Both the position numbers and the translations under genes were made by a program. This document shows positions 1 through 11,405 of a DNA stretch of 64,000 nucleotides, piece by piece. Under the pieces are notes generated by a model. The model did no database searches, had not been told where the DNA came from, and was given only the letters and a program-made list of their open reading frames with translations. The DNA lies in NCBI GenBank assembly GCA_000181795.3, contig CM012953.1, positions 17,504 through 81,503 on the forward strand, given 5' to 3'. The stretch's first letter is position 1; every line of letters begins with the position of its first letter. The stretch comes from Trichinella spiralis. Lineage: Eukaryota > Nematoda > Enoplea > Trichinellida > Trichinellidae.

Positions 1-1600
1 GTTCGGGTGATATTGTTTGGAGGAGGGACATATATTGGAACTTGGTAGAGTCGACTCTCTATGGGCAGTCTTGATCTCGTGTCCTATTCTCCATCTAGTA
101 GGACATGAAGAATAGTCAGATGGGCAGCCTTGTGTTTGAAGGATATGCACTCCATCGTTGCATCTTGGCGATATTACATATTCATCCAGTACAAGCCTTT
201 CTTCCTTTTCATCATGTCCAAAGGGGAACGAATTGTCGGCAAACCAGATGATGTATCTTCAAGTCCGCTTGGCCAAAGTGGAAGGAGTGGGGGCCAAACC
301 AGATGATGTATCTTCAAGTCCGCTTGACCAAAGTGGAACGAATTGGTGGCAAACGAGATGATGTATCTTCAAGTCCGCTTATTCAAACAGTATCGAGACG
401 CCTTCCATTTTTTTTTGGAAAAACATCATCAGAGTATGCATGTACAGGCAAACAGCCGCACATCCACAGCAGTTTGAAACCGCCTGAAATATTAGCAGCT
501 GGCAGAGTAGGTTTTATCATCTGCTTCTGGCTTGCTTCCCGTAGCTGGCGATCAACATGGTGCGCGTGCATGAACGCGGCGGTGAGAGTTCTACTCCACT
601 TTCGACCTCATCCAACAACCGCGCCAGATCGGCGCGAAATCGAAATGCTTATTGCCGACTTTTTAATGAATTTGCCTGAAGAATTATTTCTTACATCATC
701 GATGAATATTTTTGGCCTCGTAAATATACTCTTTTTATGAGGTACCAACACGAATTATTTCAGCCAGCTGCCAGATGCGCTTTCAGTTCAGAACAAAATG
801 TGGTCAAGTGCTGTCACTCAACTTTGGAGAATGTTCGAAGCAACCTGATCACAGCACCCTGGCAAGCGAAACACATGTGCTTCAATTCAGTGCTGTAACC
901 ACTTGAAAGAGACGTATTCACGTGGACAACCGCACATGTTTTATGGACTCTGAAGCTATTCTGTGCTGTTGTGACGTACCGCTGCAGCGATTCCTTTTTC
1001 TGCTTTGACATGCGGCATTTTGTCACAGCACCTAGTCCCTGACTCGTTTATGGTAACTGAAGAGCGCTTTGAAACTCTTTTGAAATATTACCTTTGTACC
1101 CTAACGGCGCATTTGACTACTTGAATCGTTTTGAATTCTGTATTTTGTTTACTGTTACTTTTTGATATTTATTAAATGTATTATTTTGATATTTCGATAT
1201 TTTTTCCTTTGTTCAAGTGACTTATGTTCAATTTACTGATCTGTGTTCTGTTACTAGTAGAGTAAATGCTGGTGTATATTTTATTATCTTTGAAAACCGT
1301 AGAGAATTGTGGTTTTCGATTATAATTGACTTGTACAGTCAATATTCCTGCTAGTGGCCAATTAAGGCCTGTTCTTGCTGCAGTAATAAAACTTCCAATT
1401 TCATGGTGTGAATTGGATACAATCCCTTTATTTAAGTTTTTTTACAGTAATATTTTCCATTAGCATTTGCGTAAGATAAAGAATATTGGATGATTAAATC
1501 AAAAAATTCTTTTTCAGTATTTATTTATTCATCCAATATTTCCTATGAGAATTTGAATATTTTTTCGAAAAATGAATTTTGCATTATTTCAATTTTGCAA
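1..1600 (+). mobile_element. BEL/Pao-related retroelement fossil, 3' part, cut by window edge
   Basis: This stretch matches, in inverted orientation, about 19,040-20,745 over its whole length, including a tract of 55-bp tandem units (next entry) and a terminal AT-rich part ending near 1,600. The other copy continues into gag and protease-like sequence of BEL/Pao type, which gives the family assignment. The element is broken with many breaks and carries no usable coding region here. Divergence between the two copies (small indels, scattered substitutions) suggests an old to middle-aged insertion. Confidence 0.6.
222..380 (+). repeat. 55-bp tandem repeat, about 2.7 units, inside the fossil
   Basis: The core GATGATGTATCTTCAAGTCC starts at 247, 302 and 357, exactly 55 nt apart, each followed by a copy of CGCTT..CCAAAGTGGAA. 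The inverted copy near 20,375-20,575 carries the same units on the other strand, so the tandem array predates or belongs to the element. Confidence 0.85.
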
Positions 1601-3172
1601 TAGTATTAAATCTCGACACGAATGTTCTTCAATAAAAGTAAATGGAGAGAAGAAGCAACATTCACTGTGAAGAAGTTCTGTGCATCATTCATTCAGCTTT
1701 ATGAATGAAGATAAAGAACAATAATTTCATAGTTTTAAAATAATGCATTTTTGTCGACGGTTTTAAAAGAAAAATGGAACCGCACCTTACAAACCTACAG
1801 CATGAGTTTTTTCACTATTTTCTTGATTCTTTAAAATTTTTTAAATATTATTCTTATTCTTTTTCTTATTCTTTCTTTCTTTCTTATTCTTGTTCATATA
1901 AACTTATATTCTTTAAAGTATAAATAAACACAGACATGGAGATTCAAGATTAATTTGTGAATTATGATTTTTTTGAAACGAATGTCACATGAAAAATAAC
2001 CTCTTTTGTATTTATATTTTTCGCTAATTTCTTCTTCGTCTTATTTTCTCTTATTTTTTAAATTTGATTTTCTATCAACATAATCATACTCTGATCTACG
2101 AGACAGAGGATGAATACGAATGAAGCTGTAAATTTTTTTTGCATTTATGACAATAGACAAATGTATGTCCTTATACAATACCTACTATCACTAGCATTAA
2201 TAGTAATGTTGATGATAATTTATACATAACAAAATGAGTAATAAGTAAACAATTGAAAAAGGAATAACAAAAGCAGTTGAATTGTAATGTGCAAAATTCA
2301 GTAAAATCACTCATCATTATAATTATTCATAAATTGCAATAATGAATAATTATACTCATTCAACAATAAGAAAATTTTCTAAATTTAATTACTGTCCTTT
2401 TTATTTATTAAGATATGTTCAAAGCTGTGCATGAAAACCGCCGTGGTAAATTTTTTCACAATTCACAATCATTTTTAACGTTAATGAGCTGCAAATTAAT
2501 CTTGAATCTCTATGTCAGTGTTTATTTATATTTTAAAACTTGATTGAAAACTTGAAAATTATTAAAATGAGCATATGTGCGATGAATGTAACCGAGAAAT
2601 TTGATATTATAATAGTTGCACAATCTACATTAACATTAAATTTGAACTGTTCACAAATAATAAACAATTACCAAAAATAACCATGCGTATGTGCAGCAAT
2701 TATCCATCGATTCAAGTATTATTGGTGCGTCATTTTACATTCCAAAGATTAGCTGCACATAGTTACGTTAATTTTTAGGCTTTTTTACAACAGAGAAGAT
2801 TTATTAATTTTTTTAATTAAAAAATTGTATGTATTACGTACGGAAAATTTATTTTCATATACTGGACAAAACACTCACCGTTTACTTGGATATATGAATG
2901 CCCTTTTGATAAATGCTAATAGAATTTGTTTTATGCTTAAGGTTCTATTAAATTAATGTGAATCAACAAAATTGCAAGCAGTAGGATTTTTCATATTATA
3001 TTTTCTTGTAAAATTATAAAATTTTTGCTGGATAAAAATTTGAACATATTGGAATTCTTGAAAAGTGAAAATACAATTGCAAAAAAGTATTAGATTTTAT
3101 TTTCGTTAGTCTTCAAAACAGCAAATTTCAATTTTACACCAACATAGCAGCAAACGATTTTATCATTATAGT
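1601..3172. other. AT-rich intergenic stretch
   Basis: No open reading frame or RNA gene is recognisable. A TTCTTATTC-rich low-complexity patch lies at about 1,850-1,895. A 37-bp block at 1,790-1,826 (CAAACCTACAGCATGAGTTT and following) recurs almost exactly at 6,140-6,176, so a short dispersed repeat is present. Confidence 0.6.
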
Positions 3173-3898
3173 TTATGCTCCATAATATGTGCATTCCAGC
3201 TGGCCAGTTTTAGAATGGTCAAGCTTCAAATGGCATTCTATTTCGTCGTATTCCACTTTCGTGATGGGGCACTCATCAGAATACACCTGTTCTTGACTAA
3301 TCTGAAATATAACAACGCGTTAGAGGTTTTACATTAAAATAAAATATTGCATACTTCTGATGACACTTGGCATGTAGTTGAAAGAGCATCTATTGTTAAG
3401 GATAATCCTTCACTTCTGTCGACTTCGCTTACACTGCGAACTTTGCGGAAATAACCTTTACCGCTTTGCAAATCAGATTGGTAAATGTAATCTTTGGCTT
3501 CTTCCAATGCACTCTAAACAACTAATCATTATAAAGAATAAGCTAATTTAACGATGCATAATACTTAGGAATGATTACCACATTTATCATTCCACTATTA
3601 TTATCAAGGTTGTAATAAGTAATGCTACATTTTATCAGTGCTCTTACGTGAAAGCAATTCAATATAGAAATGCATTTTGAATAAAATTTGGAAAAATTAT
3701 ATGCAAGTTATAATTATGAATATTCTGATATGCCTAATTCGGTGAACTTTACATGTTTTTATTAAACATTGATTTGAATGAGAGAGAAATAGTCGAATAT
3801 AATTTAAACTCTGTATAATTTTACAAACATACCGAATCTGCATTGATTTCAGGCATAACAGCCATGAAAAAGAAGATAAAAGCTGCTAAAACTGACAT
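3173..3898 (-). CDS. Secreted single-domain cystatin-like protein (117 aa)
   Basis: Three exons on the minus strand (3898-3833, 3513-3355, 3301-3173) join in frame at GT-AG sites. The protein starts with a clear signal peptide (MSVLAAFIFFFMAVMPEINA). The mature part has the layout of a type 2 cystatin: an amphipathic helix at about 23-40, the strand LSLTIDALSTTC at 60-71, then three more cysteines (CPIT, ECHL, ECTYY), giving the four-cysteine, two-disulfide pattern of the family. The inhibitory Gln-x-Val-x-Gly loop is absent; SEVDRSEG stands at that place. Known cystatins block papain-type cysteine proteases; secreted multi-cystatin-like proteins are known from Trichinella. Whether this one inhibits anything is doubtful given the altered loop. 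Confidence 0.72.
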
Positions 3899-6800
3899 TG
3901 TATTAATTGTGATTTCGTGAAGAGAATGATTTTTATTTTGTAAAACGGGGCTTTTATAGTATAATAGAGTCGAGCGTTCTTTGTTCAGATGTTTAATTCA
4001 ATAATTGCTGTATGTGTTTAATTATCTGAATTTATAAAAAGAATGCCATAAAATGTTTATTTTTAAAGTAAAAAAACAAAATATACAAAATATTGTTCTG
4101 TAGAATTTACATTGGAAAAATATTAAGGTTATACATCTCATTTATGAAATACGCAATGCAAATAAAGATGAAACAGAAAATTTTCAATATGTTATTTTTG
4201 AAGACTAAAGAAGCGATTTACAATGTCGATTTTTATTCTCTGATTCAGACTCTCCAAATTCAAATTTTTTGCCACCAACATAATGCAAATAAATAGCAAT
4301 TCAATGTTTATTTAACGTCATCGAATAGTTGAAACAAATTTAGCGTAATTTCAGTACAAATAATGATTGAATATTTATAAAATTGGTGAAAAAATAAAGA
4401 GAAATGGAATATATAAGGGTGAAAAAGATCTGTAGAAAGAAGTAAAAGAAGAGCTACCAGCAGAAAGAAGTTACCAGGAAGAATGCTAAAGCCATTACCT
4501 TCTAACCTTATTCTTCAATCCCTGATTATGCATAGAATCAGTTCTTATGCCAAGCCGGCAGATTTGATGAACTACAGCTCGGTAAAAGTGAAAATTGTTG
4601 AATAAAACAAAGAATTTTGGCTTCACAAAGTAATAGTGAGCAAACAGGAATGCAGTAGTATATGTCAATCGTTGAATCATTGTGAAATGACGATGCATTA
4701 TTATTTTTCGAAATATGCAATGCTCTTTTAATAGATCATTCAAAATTTGAATAGCGCATTTGTGATACTGATAGTTGGAAGATCATGTCTGCTGGACACT
4801 TTTGGCGATCCACCTTGGGCATCTGGCATCAGATCCATCCATTGTGCCACAATGTGCACTTGCGTTTTTTAATGCGTTTTTCTTCTCTTCCATAATGTTG
4901 TACAATTGACCTAAACTTTTTTCACTAACTGCTTTTAATTTTTTAATGCTAAATCATATTCAGCGCTGGCACGATCTAATTCCAGCTTTTCTTTTTTCAC
5001 TTATTCTGTTCAACATCCCTTATTTTGCCTTGTTCAATAAGGTTGCTCACCATTATAAAACCTGAATTCACATCTGTGAATCAGCATATGCAAATTCAAA
5101 AAAAACACCGTGTTTCAATTCAATGAAATTTAGTTGCGTGCCTCAGAGCAGCAATTAATGAAATTCACTGCGAAAAAGGAGGCAGAGTTGACATTTAAAA
5201 TCCACATTTGAGTATGAGAGGTTGGGAGATGCTGTGGTCTAAAAACAAATTTCTGGTCTAATGGCTTGTCGCACAAATAAAGCACAAACCCAACACTCTA
5301 CTTATATTTAAAAATTCACAAAATTGCAATGAAATATAGAAACAGATATTTCTGAACCACAGGTGAATTTCTAATTAATGCAATATAAAAAACGCCACCG
5401 CTCAGATTACATTTTAAAAAAATGATTGATTAAAATTAATGTTCGTCAAATAATCACATTCGAAAATTATTTAGTTTTTAAAAATATAGGCTAAAAATTA
5501 AAGAGCTTAATATTGATTCAGAAATTAACCATAGATAGGAAATGAATATTCAACAAATAGAACGCATCAGAAGGACAGCCAATGAAATTTGGATGGGAAA
5601 AAGTAGACAAATCGCGTTGGGGAAATCGGTACTAGACTGATGAATCTCTTGCATTGCGATCAGTAGGACTTTGCCTCTGGTTGTTTGATGTGCATTTTCT
5701 TAATGCTAGTAATAGTAATCGTTCTGAATCAAGGATTGTCAGTGATCGGTCAGTCCATTCGTCGTAGGGCATTAAGCGAGAGATTCTATAGGGAAGTCGT
5801 TTCAGTGTTTTTGCTCTTTTAAATGTTCGATGGAAGCACACAAAGTATCGAAAATGAAATTTTATTCAACGTAGAGAATATCAAATTAAACATAGTTTCA
5901 CTGCGATCAGTTTTAAGTTCTGATTGCGCATGACTCTTGTATGTGGCGCCTCAAGGGCAACGGCATGCTGTTAACAAATTCATAGGATGACCTGTGGGTG
6001 TTTGAGGCAATTTGTTTTCAAGTCGAATAATAGCTGAGAGGCCTCCTCCTCCTACAAGCTGAATATCCTAACATAAGTTCACACAGCTTACGTGTACTGG
6101 TTCCCTTCTCTGCAACGCACCTTTCTGAAACGGAATTAACAAGCCTACAGCATGGGTTTTTTCACTATTTTCTTGACGTGGAACCTCAAATATTGATCTA
6201 TAAACTTTTGAAAAATCCATTTCTAGTTCATGCCGAACATCTTCCACATGATCTTTAAGAAGAAACCATTTATCTGCAATTCAACAATTTAGCTGAGGCA
6301 GCTTTTAATGTATGCCGTTAGAAAGCTCCTGGATGAAATGCTAACTTAAGTTCATAGAGCTTGCGTGTATTGGTTCCCATCGCCACAACGTACCTTTGCG
6401 AAATGGGATTCACTGCGCTCATGACACTTAATGTTCAGCACCAGAACTGGTTAAACGTTGAAAGCGATTAGTATTGTACCTTATCGCCCACTACCTCAAG
6501 AATACACGACATCATCACAAATAAGCATTCATCTTTAAATCTTTATTGTGAATTATTCAGAAATGTTTCACTGTAAGCCTAGCTTTCCTTGATGCAACCA
6601 TGAAGCAAAAATTTGGAAAAAGGAATATTTAGTAGAACATCTAATAGAAGAATTGACGGATACAGAAACGGGAAAGAACAGGTACTTACCTCATCATGCC
6701 GTCATCTGTGAAGATAAGATCAAAATAAAATGGTGAGATGTATTTGATTGCTTAGCACAGTGCAGAGGCACTTACGTTAATCAACATCTACACGTAGGAA

Positions 6801-6930
6801 CCTGCTTAAAGTAAGATCTCACCAAATTATTGATATGATTTCACAGGTTGTGATTAGCGCTCAAGGCTGACATCTCTAAGATGTTTTTCCTAACGGCTTG
6901 CATGAACAAGACAGAGATGTCTGCTGATAT
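3899..6930. other. Intergenic stretch with decayed repeats
   Basis: No gene is recognised. A 69-codon minus-strand frame at 5,632-5,841 has no identifiable family. A block at 6,071-6,140 recurs as a diverged direct copy at 6,341-6,413 (both contain TTCA.A.AGCTT.CGTGTA and TGGTTCCC), spaced by about 270 nt. The 6,140-6,176 block is shared with 1,790-1,826. These look like remnants of dispersed repeats. Confidence 0.5.
3949..3960 (-). promoter_or_regulatory. TATA box of the cystatin-like gene
   Basis: On the minus strand ACTATAAAAG lies about 53 nt upstream of the start codon, the only good TATA match nearby. The secreted peptide gene at 11.4 kb has a TATA element at a similar distance. Confidence 0.5.
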
Positions 6931-7420
6931 ATTTGTTGCCACCTAAGTATTTGAGAAATACCTCTACCACATCAAAGAGCTGTTTTGCTCTTTCACGTTC
7001 ACCATGCTTTGCTTCATGCGTCAATAGAAACCATGAAAGGAAATACCAATTTCCTGAAGCAGTGAACGAAATTCTGAAGAACGCGCATGTTGATGATCTG
7101 GTATTCTCAATTCATGAGGAAAAAGGATTTTAGAATGGTGACACAATTGCGAACAGTGATGAAGTTGGGGGCTTTCAACCTTGCAAAATGTGCCAGTAAT
7201 CACCATGCAGTTTTACAGGCTTAGCACCTGAACACGTGGGAAAAGAAAGCAGCAGCCGGATGTTAAAAGCTCTTGAATAACATGAAACGCGGAGAAAGAT
7301 GACATTTCTTATCTTATACAGTCGAACGCAGATCTGAACGTGTTTGGCAACAAACATCACCTAATCAGTATTACAGCAAAGATATTCCATCCCCTTCGTT
7401 ACCTGTTCTCGTATCTCATC
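6930..7420 (+). mobile_element. BEL/Pao reverse-transcriptase fossil
   Basis: A translated piece around 7,030-7,200 matches the palm part of a Pao-type reverse transcriptase: the HVDDL catalytic context, followed by the GAFNLAKCASN stretch that corresponds to the conserved G-G-F-x-L-x-K-W-x-S-N block. Only a part of the polymerase remains. It is broken, with several breaks, and looks old. Its relation to the gag/protease fossils at 1, 19-21 and 55-57 kb is by family only. Confidence 0.7.
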
Positions 7421-7497
7421 TGAGGCGGAATTCTGTTTCATTGACTATGGCAGCACAGAATTGATGCATTTGATGCAACCTTTTGCATGAAAGGAAA

Positions 7498-7532
7498 GCC
7501 AATAGGACAACTGCGCAAAGGTCCAATAAATG
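7498..7532 (+). repeat. Short copy of the piggyBac/MITE end sequence
   Basis: CCAATAGGACAAC followed by AAAGGTCCAATAAAT resembles the sequence at 10,510-10,550 next to the piggyBac relic and the MITE at 55.8 kb (ACCAATA.GACAAC ... GGTC.AATAAAAT). It probably marks the end of another non-autonomous copy. Confidence 0.45.
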
Positions 7533-7711
7533 AAATGAAATGAACGTTTAACAACAACATTAACAATGGAAACTCTTTTTAGAAACAATTTCATATTTCA
7601 TAATTTATGTCAAAGTTCTTCTCAGTGAATCATTTATTTTCAGAAATTACAATGTTTTTACTGTATCAAACTGAAATAATAATAATGATCATTTTATTCA
7701 TAACCTACATT

Positions 7712-7837
7712 AAAAATGAGTTTAAACAATTTTGATTTAAAGTGATGTTGTTTAAAGTGCAATATAGTCTGTATAAGTGATGTTCAAATAAAAGTTGTTC
7801 AGTCGTATCGCTTGTGTAGTCCATACCCTGTTCGACA
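7712..7837 (+). promoter_or_regulatory. Upstream region conserved between the two basic-protein paralogues
   Basis: The sequence TTTAAACAATTTTGATTTAAAG..TTGTTTAAAGTG and the stretch up to the start codon align with the region upstream of the paralogue (minus strand, 51,215-51,103). Conservation of non-coding sequence between otherwise diverged paralogues suggests shared promoter elements; the paired GTTTAAA/TTTAAAC motifs are the best candidates. Confidence 0.55.
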
Positions 7838-8344
7838 ATGGCGCGCTCTGCTCGTAGTTATAGTCGAAGTCGCAGTCGCAGTAGCAGCCGAAGAAGTATG
7901 AGTAGTCGCAGGGGTAGTCTTACCCGTCCTCGAAGACGTTCAATATCAAGAAGTCAAACCCCAAAGCGTTCTACTCATCAAATCGTGGTTCCATCATCAA
8001 GATTAAAATTGCAGAAAAAACCATCAGCTGTACAATTAGATGGAGATGAAGCTCCCTCAGAAATAATTTGCCCAACGTGTTTGCAGTCGTTGCGGTCACG
8101 TTCGAGATCAAAGAGTATTACAAGGAAGAAGAGCCCTGGCAAGAAAGTGGCCCGTAAAGTCGCAATGCGACAAAGATCTAAAAGTGGAGGAAAATCTCGT
8201 CGTAATAAGAAAAGAAGCGTGAAGAAATCCAATCAAAAAGCAGTTTTGATCAAGGCTAGTAAATCTCGTCGAAAGCGTTCTTCATTAAAATCAATTCCAA
8301 AACAGAAGCGGCATTCGTTGAGAAGTAGAGCTGTGGTTCGTTGA
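7838..8344 (+). CDS. Small Arg/Ser/Lys-rich nuclear-type basic protein (168 aa), copy 1
   Basis: A single uninterrupted frame opens with an RS-rich N-terminus (SYSRSRSRSSSRRS), has a middle segment with a single Cys-x-x-Cys pair (ICPTCLQS, about 86-93), and ends in a Lys/Arg-rich tail (KKRSVKKSN, SRRKRSS). The composition is typical of chromatin-condensing or sperm nuclear basic proteins, or of SR-like RNA-binding tails, but there is no RRM. The paralogue at 50.6-51.1 kb has the same order of segments, similar length and is also intronless. The start chosen aligns with the internal ATG of the paralogue, and sequence upstream of the two starts is conserved. AATAAA signals follow near 8,508. 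Function is unknown; a DNA-packaging role is inference from composition. Confidence 0.8.
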   Translation: MARSARSYSRSRSRSSSRRSMSSRRGSLTRPRRRSISRSQTPKRSTHQIVVPSSRLKLQKKPSAVQLDGDEAPSEIICPTCLQSLRSRSRSKSITRKKSPGKKVARKVAMRQRSKSGGKSRRNKKRSVKKSNQKAVLIKASKSRRKRSSLKSIPKQKRHSLRSRAVVR

Positions 8345-9480
8345 TTTGCTTCACCGAAGATGAAGATTAATAATTTGATGATTTTCAAATAATTCGCAAT
8401 TTTAACTTCATATTATTTTCATTATTTATAACATAACTCTCAAATTTACGTTGCGTGTATTGAATTCTTATATCGTATTGTTTTATTTTATTGTATTTTT
8501 TTAATAGAATAAAATTATATTATTAACTTATTTCGTGTTAATTAATTGCATTATTTTGTGCATAATATCGGATCAAGATATCCCATTCAGAAATATCATT
8601 GTATCCTTTTCAGACCCTATTTATTTTCCCGTGTCAGAAAGATTTGAAACCTCGGTGGAATGAATGCTATTATGGATGTGATTTTGTACGGAAAATTTGA
8701 GTGAAAATAATTGACTCCGTTTTGTTTTTTTGAAGTGTATCAGATATGATACTTTTGGCTGGTGATGAATTGTGTCATGTGTAGAATCCTACGCTATAAT
8801 GATATTTATGAAGCGTGCATTAACCTGTCAATGTTTCAACGTTTGTGATTGATTTATTACCACAGCTGCCTTTGTCTTTGCGGCAAAAATAAATAATCGA
8901 GATTGTTATTATTTTTGAATCAGGGAATAGTAGTGAATTTTAGTTGGGGTTTACTTCGTTCGAGAGGCAAGTCGTTGTATCAGTTTGCTCGCATTAGCTT
9001 GTTGTTTGATTGTATATTCAATAAAATATACTCACGATTCTCAGATACGAAGCAAGATTTCGTAAAATATCTGATTTTGCGCAAAAGAAGGCAGTTAGCT
9101 GCAGAACCTAATAGTCAATAATCAAGTGTAGTACATCATGCATTATGATGTGGATTGTAATCGTTATGTTTTCACTTTTGTTTCAATTCTCTTCACTTGT
9201 TTCTTATAATCGATATTTATTTGCATTTATTTAGAGCAATTATAATTTGGAAATGCTTATTTTTTTTATATAATGAGAAGTAAATTGTTGTGTTAGCCAA
9301 GTTCAATATATTGAAATTATATTCTACGAAAGTGGTTAAATGAGGTCTATTTATGGAAGAGCTGAAAACACTTTATTGCTTTGCTCATGCACAAAGGTCC
9401 GTTACATTTTATACAATATACAAGAGATAATTTTGAACAGTAACTACACCTTCTTCGCTTTTCTCCTGCATCTCGCCAAT
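8345..9480. other. 3' region of the basic-protein gene and intergenic DNA
   Basis: AT-rich, with polyadenylation-type signals near 8,508. A 72-codon plus-strand frame at 8,903-9,121 begins just after a possible acceptor (GAATCAG) and ends with a basic stretch (LRKRRQLAAEPNSQ). It could be a terminal exon, but I find no partner exon and no family match. Confidence 0.4.
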
Positions 9481-9483
9481 GCC

Positions 9484-10440
9484 CTACCTTAACTTTCTGT
9501 GCATCATGCACAACTGACGGTCTTGATCTTGCTCCAACTGATGTGCCTGGTTCAGATGCTTCTTGTATAGTACCGTCTCACTTCTCCTTCCTTCTCGTGG
9601 TGTAAGCGCTTTGTTTGTGAGACAAAGCAATTTACTTATGCTGGTCATAAAAGCCAGTAAATCCATGCGGTCCGTTTTAGGTCCCGAAAACAGTTCATAC
9701 TCTCTTCGATACAGCAGCCATCCGTTTGTCGGTGCGGTTGCAATAACCCAGAAAAAAATAGCCTTCGTCCAGTTTCAGTTTTTGTGATTGACTTTATACA
9801 GGCTAGAGAGCATGTTGTTTAAATCGACACCTCCCATATGCATGTTGTAGTTGTGCACAATGGAAGGCACCTTAACAATGATTCTTTTCCGCTGCTTTTA
9901 GTTCTACCTTGGCTTCAGTTTTACTGGTTAAAAAGCTGAGGTAAATTGATGTTAGCGATGTAACTCGGCGATTGTCGTACCATGCAACCGCGATAATATC
10001 GCGAGCCATGGTTGTCCTAAAATTAGTCGTAAGTTGACCACTGTCCTTCAGTGCTTGCTCTGACATTAATAGACAGCCACGGAGTCTATATGATTTTATT
10101 ATCTATCTTGTTCATATACCTTGTTCCTTAATGCGCGGCTGAAATTCAATGAAATTGAAATAATTATCAGAAGACAGCCTATGATTTTGCTGCTTTGGTA
10201 AATGCTCACAGAGTTTCATAGAAAAGTCAGCAGGTATAAAACCAACATTTTTTTCTACTTTAGGTCGACAGAGCACATAAAACAAAAAATCATAAGGCAT
10301 TCCTGAAATGCCACATCTCGAGAACAATTTAAATTCCCATCGCCGAGGTTATCTAGGTGTAAACGAAATCATTTGCTCATCTATTGCATGCTTTTCTTCA
10401 TTTTTGTTCACATTCCATTTGAGTAAAATGAACTCAGAAC
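9484..10440 (-). pseudogene. piggyBac-family transposase relic (DDE_Tnp_1_7 type)
   Basis: Pieces of the catalytic domain occur in order on the minus strand: HAIDEQMISF (first catalytic aspartate block) near 10,400; FSRCGISGMPYDFLFYV and LCEHLPKQ near 10,130-10,320; DIIAVAWYDNRRVTSLTS near 9,960; and HNYNMHMGGVDLNNMLSSLY near 9,840, followed by a C-terminal region to about 9,484. The MGGVD block is the hallmark of piggyBac. The frame shifts several times and a stop follows VNHKN, so the gene is dead. The N-terminal third is not visible. Plain DNA transposon remains; the flanking TTAA sites I see have no matching inverted ends. Confidence 0.85.
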
Positions 10441-10506
10441 AAACAATCTCAGAATTTGAGGCAAGATGTAAAAATAATAATAGTAGATTATATTGAATTT
10501 GTTTCA

Positions 10507-10610
10507 ATCGACCAATAAGACAACGAGATGAAGGTCCAATAAAATAGCGCGTTCTAAGACCAATAAGAAAACGAGGTCAAAATATGGCCCGAACTGCACC
10601 ATCCCTTTGA
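10507..10610 (+). repeat. Putative terminal region of the piggyBac-like element, shared with a MITE
   Basis: GACCAATAAGACAACGAG followed by GGTCCAATAAAATAGCG and GACCAATAAGAAAACGAGGTC matches the right arm of the MITE at 55,801-55,880 over roughly 80 nt. A TTAA lies at 10,606-10,609, a plausible piggyBac target site. Confidence 0.5.
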
Positions 10611-11405
10611 TTAAATTTTAACAATAAGAATGCACGTAATAAGTTACTTTAAAATTAATAAAGTACAATTTAAAAGAATTACTTGTTACTGACAAAACCT
10701 TTTTGATGCACACACAACTTCTGTTTTAACATGTAAATCATAATATGTGAAAGTGATCAATAAATGTTTCTTTTTAGAAATAGTATAATGATGGAAAAGC
10801 GTTTATTTAAATGTTAATATTTTGCAGCTTCAGGTATAACATAATCAGTTGATAAATTTTTGATAATCTATAATTAGAGATCACAAGTTATATTAAAAAT
10901 ATATTTGTCTCATATAGCTAAGAATTAATATCCTTTTTGATTAAAATAAAATTAATTTACAAAGTCATGCAATATTTTTCACAATCGACGTTTTATTTCA
11001 AAAATTTCAGTAAACATAATACACAATGTAATAATAGAATACGTTAGCATTGCACGAGTGGTTAACGTAATGCTGATCTCATCTGCTTTATTTAATCATC
11101 AAGCAGTGGCAAGCAGCATTACCTCTTATGTACTTTTCTACATAGATATTTAGATAATGCTTTAATGTAAGGTCTTAACAAAAAAAACCTAATAAAATAA
11201 ACTAAAGTGATAAGTTAATATAATTTTATATCTTTTATTTGATTAATTTTAAAGACAATCGGATGTGATATTGAAATTTTCAAATAAATGATGCAAGAGA
11301 ATAGGCTGCATCATTTCTTATTGTAAACATTCTGTCAGCTTAAAAAAATATATATACGCATGTGACTTGCATTTTGAAGCAGCAGTGTCTTGATCAAAAA
11401 GAAAA
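10611..11405. other. AT-rich intergenic stretch
   Basis: Nothing recognised apart from the promoter of the downstream secreted peptide gene: a TATATATA run at about 11,349-11,356, roughly 50 nt upstream of its start codon. Confidence 0.5.

Noticed and set aside
5632-5841. 69-codon minus-strand frame with RLPYRISRLMPYDEWTD, faintly like the UQCRB family
   Set aside because: Only a few residues match, the order and spacing do not fit the family, and no flanking exon or splice site supports it.
8903-9121. 72-codon frame after a possible splice acceptor
   Set aside because: No upstream exon, no start codon in a good context and no recognised motif; kept only as a note in the spacer entry.
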